NCBI RefSeq assembly: GCF_003589595.1
Contig: NW_020653337.1
Span: 3,861,346 to 3,925,345, forward strand
Direction of reading: 5' to 3'
DNA length: 64,000 nt
DNA from: Hyposmocoma kahamanoa
Lineage: Eukaryota > Arthropoda > Insecta > Lepidoptera > Cosmopterigidae
The translations under genes and the position numbers were made by a program. A model generated the notes under the pieces. It did no database searches and had not been told where the DNA came from. It saw only the letters and a program-made list of their open reading frames with translations. Shown here piece after piece: positions 1 to 11,035 of the stretch (positions within the stretch are counted from its first letter, which is position 1; each line of letters begins with the position of its first letter).

Positions 1-177
1 AATTTGAATTACAAAATAAAATTGACCAAAAAATACTTTGGTGTTAAAGAAAAAATCATTAAAATAGCAAAAACGTCCTTGATCCTTAGACATTTTTGAT
101 GTGTACAAGTTTGTCAGGAACATAGAGAATGTAGGTTCATGGTCTCTACAGGAGACAAGCGTGTTGTATGAATATAT

Positions 178-357
178 GCATCTTTGTGAAAGAATTCGTT
201 CAGAAAAGTACTGCCATCTTACATATTTCTACCGCCAAGCAGTGTTATGAGCATTACTGCGTTCCGGTTTGGAAGGGTAAGGTTGTTGGTGAAATTGTCG
301 TGTCGCTTACCACCAGGCGCACGACTTGTTCGTCCCGTTACTTGGTGTTATAAATAA
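178..357 (+). repeat. R1 repeat, internally deleted copy
   Basis: Matches the R1 family from the segment around 'gaattcgttcag' through 'gcattactgcgttccggttt' to the 3' end 'ccaggcgcacgacttgttcg', followed by a short A-rich tail. The middle third seen in fuller copies (for example 56231-56520) is missing between 'ggtgaaattg' and 'tcgtgtcgcttacc'. No protein coding is supported. Confidence 0.75.
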
Positions 358-1243
358 AAATGCTGCACGCCAGGAATCCCACACACTTCGCAATTTAAAT
401 CATAATTCTGCAATCAATGAAAGCTAAACTATGTTGAGACACGTTAAATCTATTTATTATCAAGTTCTTACGTTTTCGCGTTTGTTCTATTGCATTGGAA
501 AAGAAGTAACTGGTAGATGACTTCACCAATCTCAGTCAGCCGCGATTACGCGCGGTTTAGATCCGCAGAAATAGTTTCATTTCCACTGTTCATTATTATT
601 TTTTATTTTACTGTTTGCGACTGTTAACAATGACATATTTAATTGTACAAGTACTTGACGCTTGAAGATTTTTATGAATGTATTGTTCGAACACATTTGT
701 TGCGTTTTTAACTTCTGGTTAAGTTGATTGATTGATATGAGTTTGCATAACTTGTCAATTGTGTTTTCTGCAACAGAATTGGTTGCGTAACAAAATTATT
801 TATTTAACTGAAACTTTGAAGGCTCTGCATGATTACTGATTTAGTAATGTTTAACAAATTCAAACCGGGATTTATATACCATAATTTTTTGACGATTCGA
901 AAAAGGGTTTCATGCAACCACCTTACAAAATGTTTGGTTTATGAGACGGTGATATACGTGTGCCTATTTTGTTAGTGTGTTCAAATTTTTCTACTTCTGT
1001 TTTCAAATTGTTACTTTCTTTTGTAACTTTCTTACACAAAATGGACCTCTTGAGCTACACTATGAAACTTTAGCATTTTCTCTCAAGTCGGTCTTGGATT
1101 GTTTTACGTGACCTCAGGTGGTACTCCGCCTGAAAGAAGTGTCGGCATTCCACCAGTGGTTCACCCCGAGATGAACGTCTTAAGTATACTTCTGTAAATG
1201 GCCAACGAAGTACAGTATGAAATAGATTTTTTTAAATATAATA
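358..1243. other. gene-free AT-rich stretch
   Basis: No ORF with coding character, no tRNA-like boxes and no match to the repeat families of this window were seen here. Confidence 0.5.
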
Positions 1244-1370
1244 TCAAGTGACGGGGCGAACAAGTCGTACGCCTGGTGGTAAGCTACACGCCTATCCTTA
1301 ACAGTTACAGTGCCACTTAGAGCTTTAAATTGCAAAAATCTGAGGGATACTACCACTGCGCCGTAAGAGT
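1244..1370 (-). repeat. R1 repeat, 3' half
   Basis: Reverse-oriented R1 fragment beginning at the 3' end ('atatcaagtgacggggcga') and running to the 'actgccactgcgcc' segment, where similarity stops. This is a 5'-truncated copy, as expected of a retroposon. Confidence 0.75.
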
Positions 1371-1474
1371 ATGCTAGGGTTGGCCTTAATCATTCTGAAA
1401 TGATGACACATTAACAGAAAAAGTGATAATATTTATGTATTTGTGTTTTTTTTATTATATCAATGATATTAAAT

Positions 1475-1690
1475 CCGGTCGTCTATGGAATACTGCTACC
1501 ACCGACGGAATGCCTCTGCTAAATATCAACTGGCCACCTTGAATTCAATTGACTGGCGTGCCAAGAGGCTTATAGGTGACTCGGAATTAGTAAAGGCGAA
1601 GCTGCAGAGCCTTGAACACCGCCGTAAAGTTAGTTGCCGGTTTACCATCAGGCTAGAAGGAGATCAAATACGCACTTATATGTTATGAAA
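1475..1690 (+). mobile_element. L1 LINE fragment, C-terminal reverse-transcriptase region
   Basis: The + frame at 1485-1688 reads MEYC, then SAKYQL, RAKRLIGD and KLQSLEHRRKV. This pattern lies just after the reverse transcriptase of CR1/Jockey-type non-LTR retrotransposons. It joins abruptly to an L1 3'-tail-like segment ('ggtttaccatcaggctag', 'gatcaaatacgcacttata'), so the piece is internally deleted. It is directly followed by an R1 fragment in the opposite orientation. Dead remnant. Confidence 0.65.
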
Positions 1691-1691
1691 A

Positions 1692-1905
1692 AAGGGGCGA
1701 ATAAGTAAAGCCGACACGCCTATCCATAACAGCTGCAGTGCCACTCAGAGCTTCAAATTTCAAAGATCTGAGGAGCACTGCCGCTACGCCTGTCGTAAAG
1801 TCCAGTAAAGTCCAGTGTGTCCTGTAGTTTCATGAGCGCCTATACAGATATATGACACTTCTTTCCTGGACGAACTCTTTCTTCATAAGGAGCTCTACTG
1901 CTATT
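1692..1905 (-). repeat. R1 repeat, degenerate near-full copy
   Basis: Reverse copy from 'aaggggcgaataagtaaag' to 'aaggagctctactgctatt', with a diverged centre that contains a short 'gtaaagtcca' tandem duplication near 1795-1815. Confidence 0.7.
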
Positions 1906-2151
1906 AAATAGTGTTCAGAAGAATCGGTTACAGTTTTCCTAGTCATATATACAAATAGTTAAACACTCGTAACTACAAGTTACGGTAAGGTTATAGAACA
2001 CCCATAACACTCAAAAGCTAATAAAGGTGGTAAAACTTATTCTGTTGGCGAGAGTGCATTATGTTTTCGTGTTATTATTTCGGAGCACGCGATTGGCATC
2101 GCGTCAAACCTCGCTCACCTTCGGCCGGGCGCGTGCGCAATGCATACAAGT

Positions 2152-2170
2152 ACACACACACACACACACA
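2152..2170. repeat. (CA)n microsatellite
   Basis: An uninterrupted run of CA dinucleotides, about nine units. Confidence 0.9.
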
Positions 2171-2489
2171 TGCATAAATGTAAAATACCCAAGCTTTTAC
2201 GAATTTATATGTTATCCGTCAATATATTGTTCTTGAAAATATAAATACTTGGCCGAGGGGATGAAAATCAATTTGTTGAAGCTAAAATTGTTTTACATTA
2301 TTCGTAAGATAAACAATGGCAATGAACCAAGTCGTAATGTTGTTACGTTTTGATTCTTCCAAGATCTATGCGCGATTTCACCTTGTATCCTTTTTTAAGG
2401 TCGCTATTATTGGAAATGAAATAACTTTTCACGGAAGCACGAAATCCTATGGGTGACCTTCGGGACTACTCTCAAGTCTGTGAACGAAA

Positions 2490-2669
2490 ACACGGGTCCG
2501 TTCGAATTCCCAGGTCTGGAGAAAGATTTTTATGGCCTACATTTAATTCTCCGTTGGTTTTTTTGATTTTTTGGTAGTCTATGTGTGTGTCCATGGCACC
2601 CGTGGTACAAGGGTTTCCTCGTAGTGCGGGGTTATGAGTGTGTGCGTTATTATTATTATTATTATTAAA
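2490..2669 (+). mobile_element. S1 tRNA-derived SINE, degenerate
   Basis: Degenerate B-box region ('gttcgaattcccagg'), then the body ('tatggcctacattta', 'gtctatgtgtgtgtcc', 'atggcacccgtgg'), the end 'tgagtgtgtgcg' and an (ATT)n tail. The tRNA-like head is eroded. Confidence 0.75.
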
Positions 2670-2717
2670 GTGTCAAACGGCCCGTTCGAAATTGTCAAAT
2701 CGCGTTGTCATACATTG

Positions 2718-2995
2718 TTAACCGACTTCAAAAAAAGGAGAAGGTTCTCAATTCTGCTGTTTTTTTGTATGTATGTTTCGCGATAATTCCGGTGTTTGTG
2801 AACCGATTTTCATCATTCTTTTTTTTTGTTGGAAAGAGACCTCCATAGTGGTCCCATTTCATTTTGAAGAAAATTATCCACCTCTAAGGGTGGCTGATCA
2901 CGCATGAATATTCATTTTTATAAATTGTGCCTAAATTTTACTTAAGGAGCAATTATTTTAATGGTTGGTTTTGCTATTCTCCAATTTTAGTTCTA
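2718..2995 (+). repeat. R2 repeat, 5' part
   Basis: Starts at 'ttaaccgacttcaaaaaaag', then 'ggttctcaatt', 'gtgaaccgatttt', 'gttggaaagagacctcca' and 'gaagaaaattatccacc'. The same order of blocks occurs at 40310, 53356 and, reversed, at 36998. The 3' end with the inverted motif is absent. Confidence 0.75.
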
Positions 2996-3130
2996 TCCCC
3001 GATCGAAACTCGAGTCTGTGGGTCATCCATAGTGGGAAAATGTCATTAACTACGGATTTCGTGCTTCGAGAGTAGGGCCCCCAAAACAGCGTACTTGATA
3101 TATATTTTTGTTTTTTAAACTAACCTACGT

Positions 3131-3332
3131 TTAATAACGCACACACTCAACATAGCCGCGCACTAGAGAAACCTTGTATCGCGGGTGCCTTGGACACACT
3201 CATAGACAACCACAAATTGCACCCAAACTCACGAGAGAAATAAATGTAGGCCACACAAATAATTCTCCCGGCCCGGGATTCGAACCTGGGACCTCTGCGT
3301 GACATGGTAACCGTTCGTCCACAGAGGTAGTA
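3131..3332 (-). mobile_element. S1 tRNA-derived SINE
   Basis: Near-complete reverse copy. On the minus strand a tRNA-like head ('ctctgtggacgaacggttac', A-box region) is followed by a B box ('aggttcgaatcccgggc'), the conserved body and a 3' end at 'tgagtgtgtgcgtta'. Such elements are copied by LINE enzymes after polymerase III transcription; this is family knowledge, not shown here. Confidence 0.85.
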
Positions 3333-4487
3333 CGTTACGGCTTTTTGCACGTCCTTTGATCAAAAGACACTAGAAAAAATTACTTTCACATCTGGCAGTA
3401 GAAAAAATAGTTTTATTTCCAATTGCCAAGACGTTTGTCACGTGATCACGTGAATTTTCTTTCGTCCTTCAAATACTTCCATTTTCTATTTTATTTACTA
3501 AGAACTAAGACGAAAATTCAAACCGGATATGTCTCGTGACAAATCGGTTTCATCCATTTAAAAGCCATAATTTGCGCTTCTACAAATATTGAACATGACT
3601 CAACATTGGATGACTGGCCACGTGGCAACGCTGCAACGCATAGTCGTGTCGAAATGCAAGCCAAGATTCCGGTTTTCGCAGAATTCACTGAAACACCATT
3701 CCCGTAATACTCATTTTGGGGATAGTCTCGTGATCTCACCTGCTTTTCCCTAAATGTATTGTTTTGTTTGTATTACCTCACAAAAATTTGGCACCGTCTT
3801 ATATGTTTTGGCATTTGTCATGTGATGGCGACATTGAAATTGCGACATCTAGAATTCTTCTAAGTCCTGCTTGACTTGAAGAGATCAAGGTGTCAAATAG
3901 GAATGTGTTACTGGATAGACCAGTAATGATCTCGTACGCTTCGCGTGGGATTATTTAGAAATATTTATGCCATTTCTTTACAATAATATTTATTGAGGTA
4001 TGTGAAAAAGGGGGAAGTCACGGAGGGTGAACCTGGGGCCATGCTGACGACTCGCACGCTTTGACCTCGCACTTTCACCATCCGATAACGGATGCAAAAT
4101 GCGAACATACAAAAAGAGAAAGACACAAGGAAATAAATCGCTATTATGATCATACGTAGGTTATAATTCCAAAAGCAATGCCTTACAATGCGCCATCTTT
4201 TACAATAAATGAAGTCACATGTATCAAAAGATCATATGTCAAAAATGCTTTTATCATATAAAAGTCATCAAAATAATAAACTACATGAAACGTAATATGT
4301 GTAAGTGAAATTTTATAACTCTCGTATTTAAGAATAAAAAGGTATGGACGAATTTCGTTCGCAGATCCTGAAAGTTCAATTCTGAAATGTTATCATTTTG
4401 CAGATGTGACTTTATTATAGCGGAAGTGCGAAATATGGATCGATGGCAAAATTTCAAAACCCTTTTAATTTCTTTTTTATAATAACT
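3333..4487. other. gene-free stretch
   Basis: The short ORFs here lack coding character and no recognised repeat was seen. Confidence 0.45.
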
Positions 4488-4600
4488 TGTGACCGGACGA
4501 ACAAGTCGTGCGCCTGGTGGTTAGCGACACGCCTATCCATAACAGTTGCAGTTCATTCAGAGACAAACGTCAAATGAAGTGTCACAGGGGTCATCCTAAT
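4488..4600 (-). repeat. R1 repeat, 3' third
   Basis: Reverse fragment with 'gtgaccggacgaacaagtcg', 'cgcctggtggttagcgacac' and 'cataacagttgcagt'; similarity ends after 'ttcattcagag'. 5'-truncated. Confidence 0.75.
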
Positions 4601-5269
4601 TTCAATTTAGTTTTAATGGAGTAATTTCACAATAAATAAATTAATACCATGGTAGTAAACCATAATATTCCTTACGATCAATTTTAGAATTTTGCTTATT
4701 CAAAGTCTAAGTTAATTTATAAATCTCATCTTTAAACAGTTAAAATAACTTATTCTGACTATTGTTCGTTAAACCAAGCTCGTGAATCACGTAGTTCAAC
4801 AAAATTTACGTCATCCTGTAATCTCGTTACAAGAAATCCGATTATAGCGGACGTCAGGGACTCTGATATTAAAATACAATTCTAATTGAACCTATGGAGA
4901 CTTACGGATTAACTATTGTTAGTGAACAAACTTCTCGATGAATTATTTATTAGGCTCGATGCTGGAAAATCACAGCTTGTTGCAAGTTCATAGCAATCCA
5001 TGAGATAAATATATTATCTGAAATATAAGTTTTATACATTGTTTGTTTTGTCTTAGTCGTATACAATTTGATATCTTAAAAAATGGCGACGAAAAGAAAA
5101 TATTAATAATAGTGATACGAGTGTATATTTACCGAAACTTGAAATATTGACACAGAGTGAATCTTTTAAATTCCTCTCTGGAATATTTGCAATATTTTTT
5201 ATTTATTGAATATCATCGTGTATTCCTATCTTCTTCCTTCTCTTATCATATCGATGGCATACCTTTTTT
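4601..5269. other. gene-free AT-rich stretch
   Basis: No ORF or recognised repeat seen. Confidence 0.45.
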
Positions 5270-5690
5270 TTTCAAATGTAAGTGTGCATTTGACCTCCAC
5301 CTCACCAGATGGAAAGTGACGATGAGGTCGACGATGGAGCATGCACACTTAAATAATGCCTATTCACTCTCGCCTTGAAAAGGTCCAAGCTATAACGTTC
5401 AGGGAACAAGTCTGCAGGCAGCGAATTCCACTCCATAGTTGTTCGCCATATAAATGTGGAAGCATAACGCTTTGTACGAATCTTTGGAATATCCTGTATA
5501 AATACCGATAAGCAGAGAACCTTACGGCGGTGTTCATACAATAATGCGCACAGCCCAGGAATGGACTGTTTCCGGGCACATATAACCCGAGTATCTTTAA
5601 TGTACAACTGAATAGGCGTCTTCTGGGCGAGTTCGTTCCATCGTAGATTCTATCTTTGCTCCAGGGCTAGGTAGTTGTCAAGTACATTTA
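5270..5690 (-). mobile_element. L1 LINE 3' end, with ORF C-terminus
   Basis: The minus frame at 5607-5302 carries EHRRKVLCLSV, then WRTTMEWNSLPADLFPERY and LFKARVNRHYLS, the usual C-terminal tail of CR1/Jockey-type LINE polyproteins. A short 3' UTR follows ('catcgtcgacctcatcgtca', 'ggtgaggtggaggtcaaatg'). The first part of the ORF, including all catalytic motifs, is missing, so this is a typical 5'-truncated insertion. Related pieces lie at 1475, 8170, 8790, 33065 and 58395. Confidence 0.8.
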
Positions 5691-5865
5691 ATAAAAAAAA
5701 ATGCTTGCCATCGTGTTGAAACGATTTATCAATCGGCGTAAGGTAAGTTACTTAGAAAAGGAATGGTACGTCATGCAGAGAGGCTCCTTTCATGCACCCC
5801 TATTATTTATCTATCTTACCTATATTCATATATTCATATTCTAATCATATAGCTCTACTGCTTAC

Positions 5866-6140
5866 AGTTGTAAGCAGTAGAGCTCCTTATGATAGAGTTT
5901 GTCCAGGGAAGTACTGCAATCTGTGTCTGCTGCCAAGCAGTAATGTGAGCATTACTGCGTTGCGGTTTTGAAGGGCGCTAGTGAAATTACAAGGCACATG
6001 GAACTTGTCAACTTACATATGCTTCACGGTGACGTGTGACGCGCACAGTCGCAGTGCCCGTGAGATCTTTCCGATTAAAAAGTGGCACTGCAACTGTTAT
6101 GGATTGGCGTATCGCTTACCACTAATTATTATTAAACAAA
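5866..6140 (+). repeat. R1 repeat, near full length
   Basis: Runs from 'cagtagagctccttatgata' through 'aagcagtaatgtgagcatta' and 'ggcactgcaactgttatgga' to 'gtatcgcttaccac'. It then breaks into an A-rich tail, losing the last ~30 bases of the family. The first bases are also mirrored just upstream (5852-5880, 'agctctactgcttac'). Confidence 0.8.
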
Positions 6141-6240
6141 AAAAATCATTTTCTGTTGACTTTGACGTCAAACAAAAAAGCCGTTTAGACCCAAAGGTCT
6201 GTAATAAGGACATACACAGCCAAATTTGTAAGATCTCATG

Positions 6241-6302
6241 AGTCGGTTTGTAGCTCAATTGGTAAGAGCTGTGGCCACGGCTGGTTCGACTGCACATCAA
6301 AG
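6241..6302 (+). repeat. tRNA-like sequence, probably SINE head
   Basis: 'tttgtagctcaattggtaag' resembles a tRNA 5' half with A box, and 'ggctggttcgactgcacat' resembles a B box, but the cloverleaf is incomplete. A similar head occurs at 35717. Probably a SINE relic rather than a tRNA gene. Confidence 0.45.
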
Positions 6303-6840
6303 GAAAATTTTCTCAATGTTGTTCAATCTTTGATCATTAATAGCTATATTTTTATTACAATTCTTCTAAATACACTACCGTAGAAAAGTGATAGCTATTT
6401 ACACATACGTTACATTTCTGAGGAAGGTATTATGCACTGTATGATTTCATTACCATATTTAAATTCTATTGCAATATTTGCTATTTTAATTAATAAATGA
6501 TAAACTTTTAAATGAATCCGATAATCTAGAATTTCGTCCACGTGTATCTAATCAATAAGAGTATTTAAAAGGCGACATTTAACGAGTAATCAATACGGAC
6601 TAAGTGCGGTACTAAATGCCGCCACGTGGGCAGAACTCGATAGCTGAAACCAGAGACGGTGCTTGAAATCGACACGTTACTTGTATTTCATTGAGGAAGG
6701 GTTCATTCATTAAAACATATTGTTTTGTTGATTGTTACAAAGAAGCGTGTTGACACACACCATACGTACCCTATGATGTAAATTACTCAACGCGAATCTA
6801 TGCAAGTCGTCGACAATGTAACCATTAATAAAAAACGCGT
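6303..6840. other. gene-free AT-rich stretch
   Basis: No coding ORF or recognised repeat seen. Confidence 0.45.
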
Positions 6841-7285
6841 ATATTTGTTTTTTTCAAACAAACCAACGTTTCGGGCCCTTTACAGGTCCCATGGTCACGG
6901 TTGACTGAGGTGGTACAGTCATTAACCTGTTATGTCTAATATTAATGCGAACCACCCTATTTTTTTCACTATAGTTACAAAAGTTATTAATTAAATGCCT
7001 TATTTTTAATTTTATAAAGAAACATTTCAATTTACGCTACATTACGTTTTACAAATTATTTTATTGAATGAATGTTTTATTAAATTAAATTTATTATTCA
7101 TTAATAATAGAAATTAGAATAAATTTAAACTTATTAATTAGTACTGCAGTCTTATGTCTATTTGGGATTTTTCATCAGAGCAAATAATGGATCCCAAACT
7201 GGTGGTACGGAGAAACCATCTTCCCTGTTGAAAATAGGAGGTTTTAAATATCAATGGCCTGTCGCAGCATCCTCGGTAAGATTTA
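6841..7285 (-). mobile_element. Penelope-like retroelement 3' end, frameshifted
   Basis: On the minus strand 7285-7180 encodes RQAIDI and, in another frame after an intervening stop, FNREDGFSVPPVWDPLF. This is the C-terminus typical of GIY-YIG-containing Penelope-like elements. An AT-rich 3' UTR follows, then the conserved block at 6865-6902 (minus: 'ccgtgaccatgggacctgt', 'aaagggcccgaaacg'). A close relative lies at 62385-62825 and a 3' UTR-only copy at 24090. Family assignment rests on the C-terminal motif alone; catalytic domains are absent. Confidence 0.6.
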
Positions 7286-7449
7286 ATTAATCTATTGTAA
7301 ATGTGAACTTTTTTAAAAATAAACGATATTTTTTTAAGTTCGATATATATATTAACTGTTCCATAACTATATTAGTTGATCTACAGATGAATTATAAGTC
7401 TACTGCATTCAAGATAACACTATGTTTAAGAATTATTTATGTTTGCGTA

Positions 7450-7805
7450 CATACATACATACATATATTTCACGCCTTTTTCCCATCGGGGTAGGCGGAG
7501 ACAACAGTCTTCCACTTGCCACGGTCCTGACACACATCTTTCGCCTCATCAATACGCATCAATGCATGCTCGTCAGTTAAGGGTACTCTTGACCTGGCCC
7601 TTCTTTACGATGGCCCCAATTTGGTCATGGTAAGTTCGCCTTGGTCGGCCCATACCAACTTGCCCCGCTTACACTCGCCTTATAACTCTGATTTGTCAAT
7701 CTTCTTTCATTCATTCTCTCTACATGTCCGAACCATCTAAGCATGCCTTTCTCTATCTTTGTCACTACATCTTCTTCCACGCCGCAACGCTCTCTTAATA
7801 CTAAA
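7450..7805 (-). mobile_element. L2 RTE-like LINE 3' end
   Basis: Minus-strand translation from ~7803 reads RERCGVEEDVVTKIEKGML then RWFGHVERMNERRL, a hallmark of the region after the reverse transcriptase in RTE-type LINEs of insects. The rest of the C-terminus ('ccgtggcaagtggaagact' region) and a 3' UTR ending near 'gaaatatatgtatgtatg' follow. Frame is broken beyond ~7650. Truncated and inactive. Confidence 0.7.
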
Positions 7806-8024
7806 ATAATATTTGATAACGCAAAATAATATTTGATCTTCTTTTTTCATATAGGTCAAGCCTTGTTTGCTCCCTCCATGCAGTAGGTTTAGATTTTTTA
7901 GCCTGCTGCTTTTGCAAATTTAAAATGATCATTTAAATGCATGCCAATAAATAATATCGAGAAAGGACAGTTTTTTTATTGTTCAAAAAAGTGTGCCAAA
8001 CAACCTCACCAATTATACATAGTC

Positions 8025-8160
8025 TCAACCAGGGAATTCCCTGTACTATGACTACCAGAGCACTAGACACCCAGAACATCCAGATTAGAAACAATTTAAA
8101 GAAATCTATTTATCAAATTGACCATGCCGGAAATTGAGCCCGGCACGGGTGGTCTGCTGA
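8025..8160 (-). mobile_element. S2 tRNA-like SINE, degenerate
   Basis: 'agggaattccctgtactatg' and 'accagagcac' followed by 'ggaaattgagcccggcac' parallel the S2 copies at 36756 and 57612 (tail block, then reversed B box). Weakly conserved. Confidence 0.45.
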
Positions 8161-8164
8161 AGTC

Positions 8165-8450
8165 GTCAAAAGTGACGATGAGGTCTACAATGGAGCATGC
8201 TCTATAGTCCATGTTATATAGCGTTCAAAGAAATCTGCAGGCAGGGAATTACACCCCGATGCCGTTTGCCGTATCATAAATGTGGAAGCGTAACGCTTCG
8301 TGCGATTCATGGGTATATCTACAACAAAGAGGTGGAATCCCAGCCTACGTCTAGTCCCTCGATGATAGAAGGGGGTGATGGAATGATTTCATGCAATTTT
8401 CTTTCTGGTGTTCAAAAGAAACCAGCTCGAGCAATGTCATCAAAATAAAC
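8165..8450 (-). mobile_element. L1 LINE 3' end, degenerate
   Basis: Reverse copy of the L1 tail: 'agtgacgatgaggtctacaa', then 'aatttgcaggcagg'-like sequence, 'cataaatgtggaagcgtaac' and a stretch matching the HHR/IIPSPP part of the L1 protein. Multiple frame breaks. Confidence 0.65.
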
Positions 8451-8679
8451 TACCAAGTTTTATGCGCACTCTAATCTCATCAGCAACAAAGGATCGTAAA
8501 TAACCAATTCAGATCACAGCGGGCGTTTCATAGAGCTTCTAAATATTTAGTGTCGCATAAAAATTGCAAGAGCGATAATCGGTCGGACATGGGTAAAGCC
8601 ATGGCGGGAAGCCAACTCCTGAAATAGACCTCGCGATTTCTCACCTTCAACCATTGTAGTCACGTGTTTTGTTTTGCAC

Positions 8680-8765
8680 AGTGATAGCCTAGTTGGGAGA
8701 ATTCAGCTCAGCTACAAGAATCCTGCGGGTTCAATCCTCGACACGCGAGTCTTTGAGAATGAAAA
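8680..8765 (+). repeat. tRNA-like SINE head
   Basis: 'gatagcctagttgggagaat' (A-box-like) and 'gcgggttcaatcctcgaca' (B box) are about 40 bases apart. No acceptor stem closes it, so a SINE or tRNA pseudogene is more likely than a tRNA gene. Confidence 0.4.
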
Positions 8766-8789
8766 GTTGAGTAAAGTATTTAGATAATT

Positions 8790-9130
8790 GAAGCTTGCTC
8801 TGGAGCAAAGATAGGATCTACGATGGAACGAGCATGCCCAAGAGATGCCTATTCATTCGTACCTTAAAGATACTCGGGTTGTATGTGGTAGGAAACAGAT
8901 GATGAAAAGAGCTTAGTAAGCCTGGAGGGAATCGACCAAGTAAAAAAGATTTCCCGGCGTACGTCTGGATGTGCGATGGTAAAAGGGGGCGGGCGGGAAG
9001 AGCTGATCGAGCTCATGGGCACGCTTTGATAACCTCTGGAATCCAAATTTAGAAACATTTGTAAAATTCTTCAAAGGCAGGTGACGTTCGTTACCAGCTT
9101 TTACCTGTCGCGGTAAGAGATCTTGCCAGG
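8790..9130 (-). mobile_element. L1 LINE fragment
   Basis: Minus-strand frame from ~9060 reads FQRLSKRAHELDQLFPPAPF then YHRTSRRTPGNL, the same segment as in the L1 copy at 33065 (LSRRAMELHDLIPPSPFHH). The 3' part resembles the stretch at 5600-5690. Decayed. Confidence 0.6.
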
Positions 9131-9164
9131 GTTGAATATTTAATAAGAGACTTTTTCGTTTTTT

Positions 9165-9215
9165 ATGGTAAATAAACAAACCAAAGTTTCGGGCTCTTTA
9201 CAGGTTGGCTGACTA
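9165..9215 (-). mobile_element. Penelope-like 3' UTR fragment
   Basis: 'aaacaaaccaaagtttcggg' and 'ctctttacagg' match the conserved 3' UTR block of the copies at 6841 and 62385; similarity stops after ~45 bases. Confidence 0.45.
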
Positions 9216-10204
9216 ATCAGCAACGTTATTTTGTTTGAAAAAACAATAACACAAAATCATCAGGAAAAATAGTTACATTACAATATCTGAAAAGAGTTTG
9301 CATTTCCTGTTTTGTTATTTTATTATTGAAGAAAAGAATTATCGAATGCAAAGTTGTTTGCGTTTTCCTGCATAATTGTGGAAAAAAAAATGGAAACAAA
9401 AACCCAGCTACATTTTTTCACAAAATAATCCAAATACCATTAAATATTTTTCAACAAACACGTACCAAAAAAATTCACATTAATCACCGATAAGGTCAAA
9501 TCCAACGATCCAAAACACACGTTTACGCTAGTCAGCTGATCGGAACTAAACCTTGAACCTTATGACTAACAGTTACACCAGAAGCAAACGTATCATGGTA
9601 ACTTTCTGAACTTAAAATCTCTGTTCTACTTCCATGTACTATTATGGTACTTCCTTCCACGGTCATTTGCTTTATAAAATACTTCATGTGCCCTCATTGC
9701 ATTTGAAAACGTCAGATAGGTTGTTACAGGTTTAGTTAGCACCTAGGTTGTCTCTTTTTTTCTTTTCCTCACCTGTCTAACTCCGTCTTTTTTATTTGTT
9801 ATCTTTTTTGCTGTCTCATTCCAGTCCTATTTCATTATATTTTGAAATGCATTATCTATTAAGTCGCGCTGTGTATTACTCATCCGTTACATCGATAAAA
9901 TTTAATTCTACTCCACCTAGTCACTGCAATGTAAAAAACAATCTTCTATAAAGTATATCTTACTGCGTTTTTTATCCAGTTAATAAATATAACAGCGCTA
10001 CAATTGTTTATGGGTTTACGCAACACACATTGTTCGAATTAGCGAGTTCTAGTAATTAAATTGCCTGTAGTTCTGAATAAGTGGACAGGTTAATTGAGAC
10101 AAGGTACTCGGTGGACTTACAAGCGAGACTGATGCAAAACGTGTTTGGATGGCTTCGATATAAAAGTAATTAATTATTTCTTGCGAACATCACTACCATA
10201 TCAT
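9216..10204. other. gene-free stretch
   Basis: No coding ORF or recognised repeat seen. Confidence 0.45.
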
Positions 10205-10207
10205 TAA

Positions 10208-10453
10208 GGCTCAGTTTACATTGCGGCGGAAAGGAATGGAATGGAAGCGTCAATTTCTCCTCGAGGAGCCGCGCGTGGCCGCTGGAATGCTCGAGCATTC
10301 TAGCGGCCACGCGCGTTGACGTTTGACGTCACACTATTTTGACTCGTATCTAGTTTGTACGTTCCACAATTGACCATAAAGTTCATTACTATGTACAATA
10401 TCGTTACAAAAATTCGCTTCCATTCCGTTCCGCCGTAATATATATATAGAGCC
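10208..10453. mobile_element. PIF/Harbinger-like MITE with TAA target duplication
   Basis: The element starts GGCTC and ends GAGCC and is flanked by TAA (10205-10207 and 10454-10456). Inner inverted repeats pair 'gcggcggaaaggaatggaa' with 'ttccattccgttccgccg'. The centre is a 46-bp almost perfect palindrome (10270-10315) with GCTCGAGC at its axis. No ORF. The 3-bp TWA duplication is the basis for the superfamily call, which is inference. Confidence 0.65.
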
Positions 10454-10721
10454 TAATGGTTACCTGTAATAGACGCTTTTCCGAAAATTAAAAATAACAC
10501 ACAATAAACTTTTGTTTTTTATTTATTGCTTCATTGTCAAATTGTAACAATAGTACATACATCAAATTAAATGTGGTCGAGATATTATCTAATTGCACTA
10601 CTAATTATGACTTAACGTAGCCCGGAAAAACAACATGAATATAGAGTTATTAAACTACATACCTTAATGTTTAAAAATACAAGAGATCAAAGATCTTTGG
10701 CAGTATTTTTTTATATCAAAT

Positions 10722-11035
10722 GACGGGACGTACAAGAGTAGTGCTGGTGGTGGTGGTGATGGCGTCACATGTATCTTTGAAAGCTGTAAGCGACACGCCC
10801 ATCCATAGCAGTTGCAGTGCCATTCAGAGCTTTTAATCGCAAAGATCTCAGGGGCTGCTGCTGCTGCTGCACTGCCACTTCGCCTGTCACCTTGAGACAT
10901 AAGTTGACAATTTCGATGTTCCTGTAATGCCACCTAAACGCCGTAATGCTCACTTTACTGCTTGGCGGCAGAAATAGGTAAGGTGGCAGTACTTTCCTGG
11001 ACGAACTCATTCACAAGGAGCTCTATCTGCTGCTA
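10722..11035 (-). repeat. R1 repeat, near full length with GGT and GCT expansions
   Basis: Reverse copy from 'aatgacgggacgtacaagag' to 'acaaggagctctatctgct'. Two short triplet expansions, (GGT)n at 10744-10759 and (GCT)n at 10855-10869, interrupt it. The ORFs across it are chance readings of the repeat. Confidence 0.8.
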
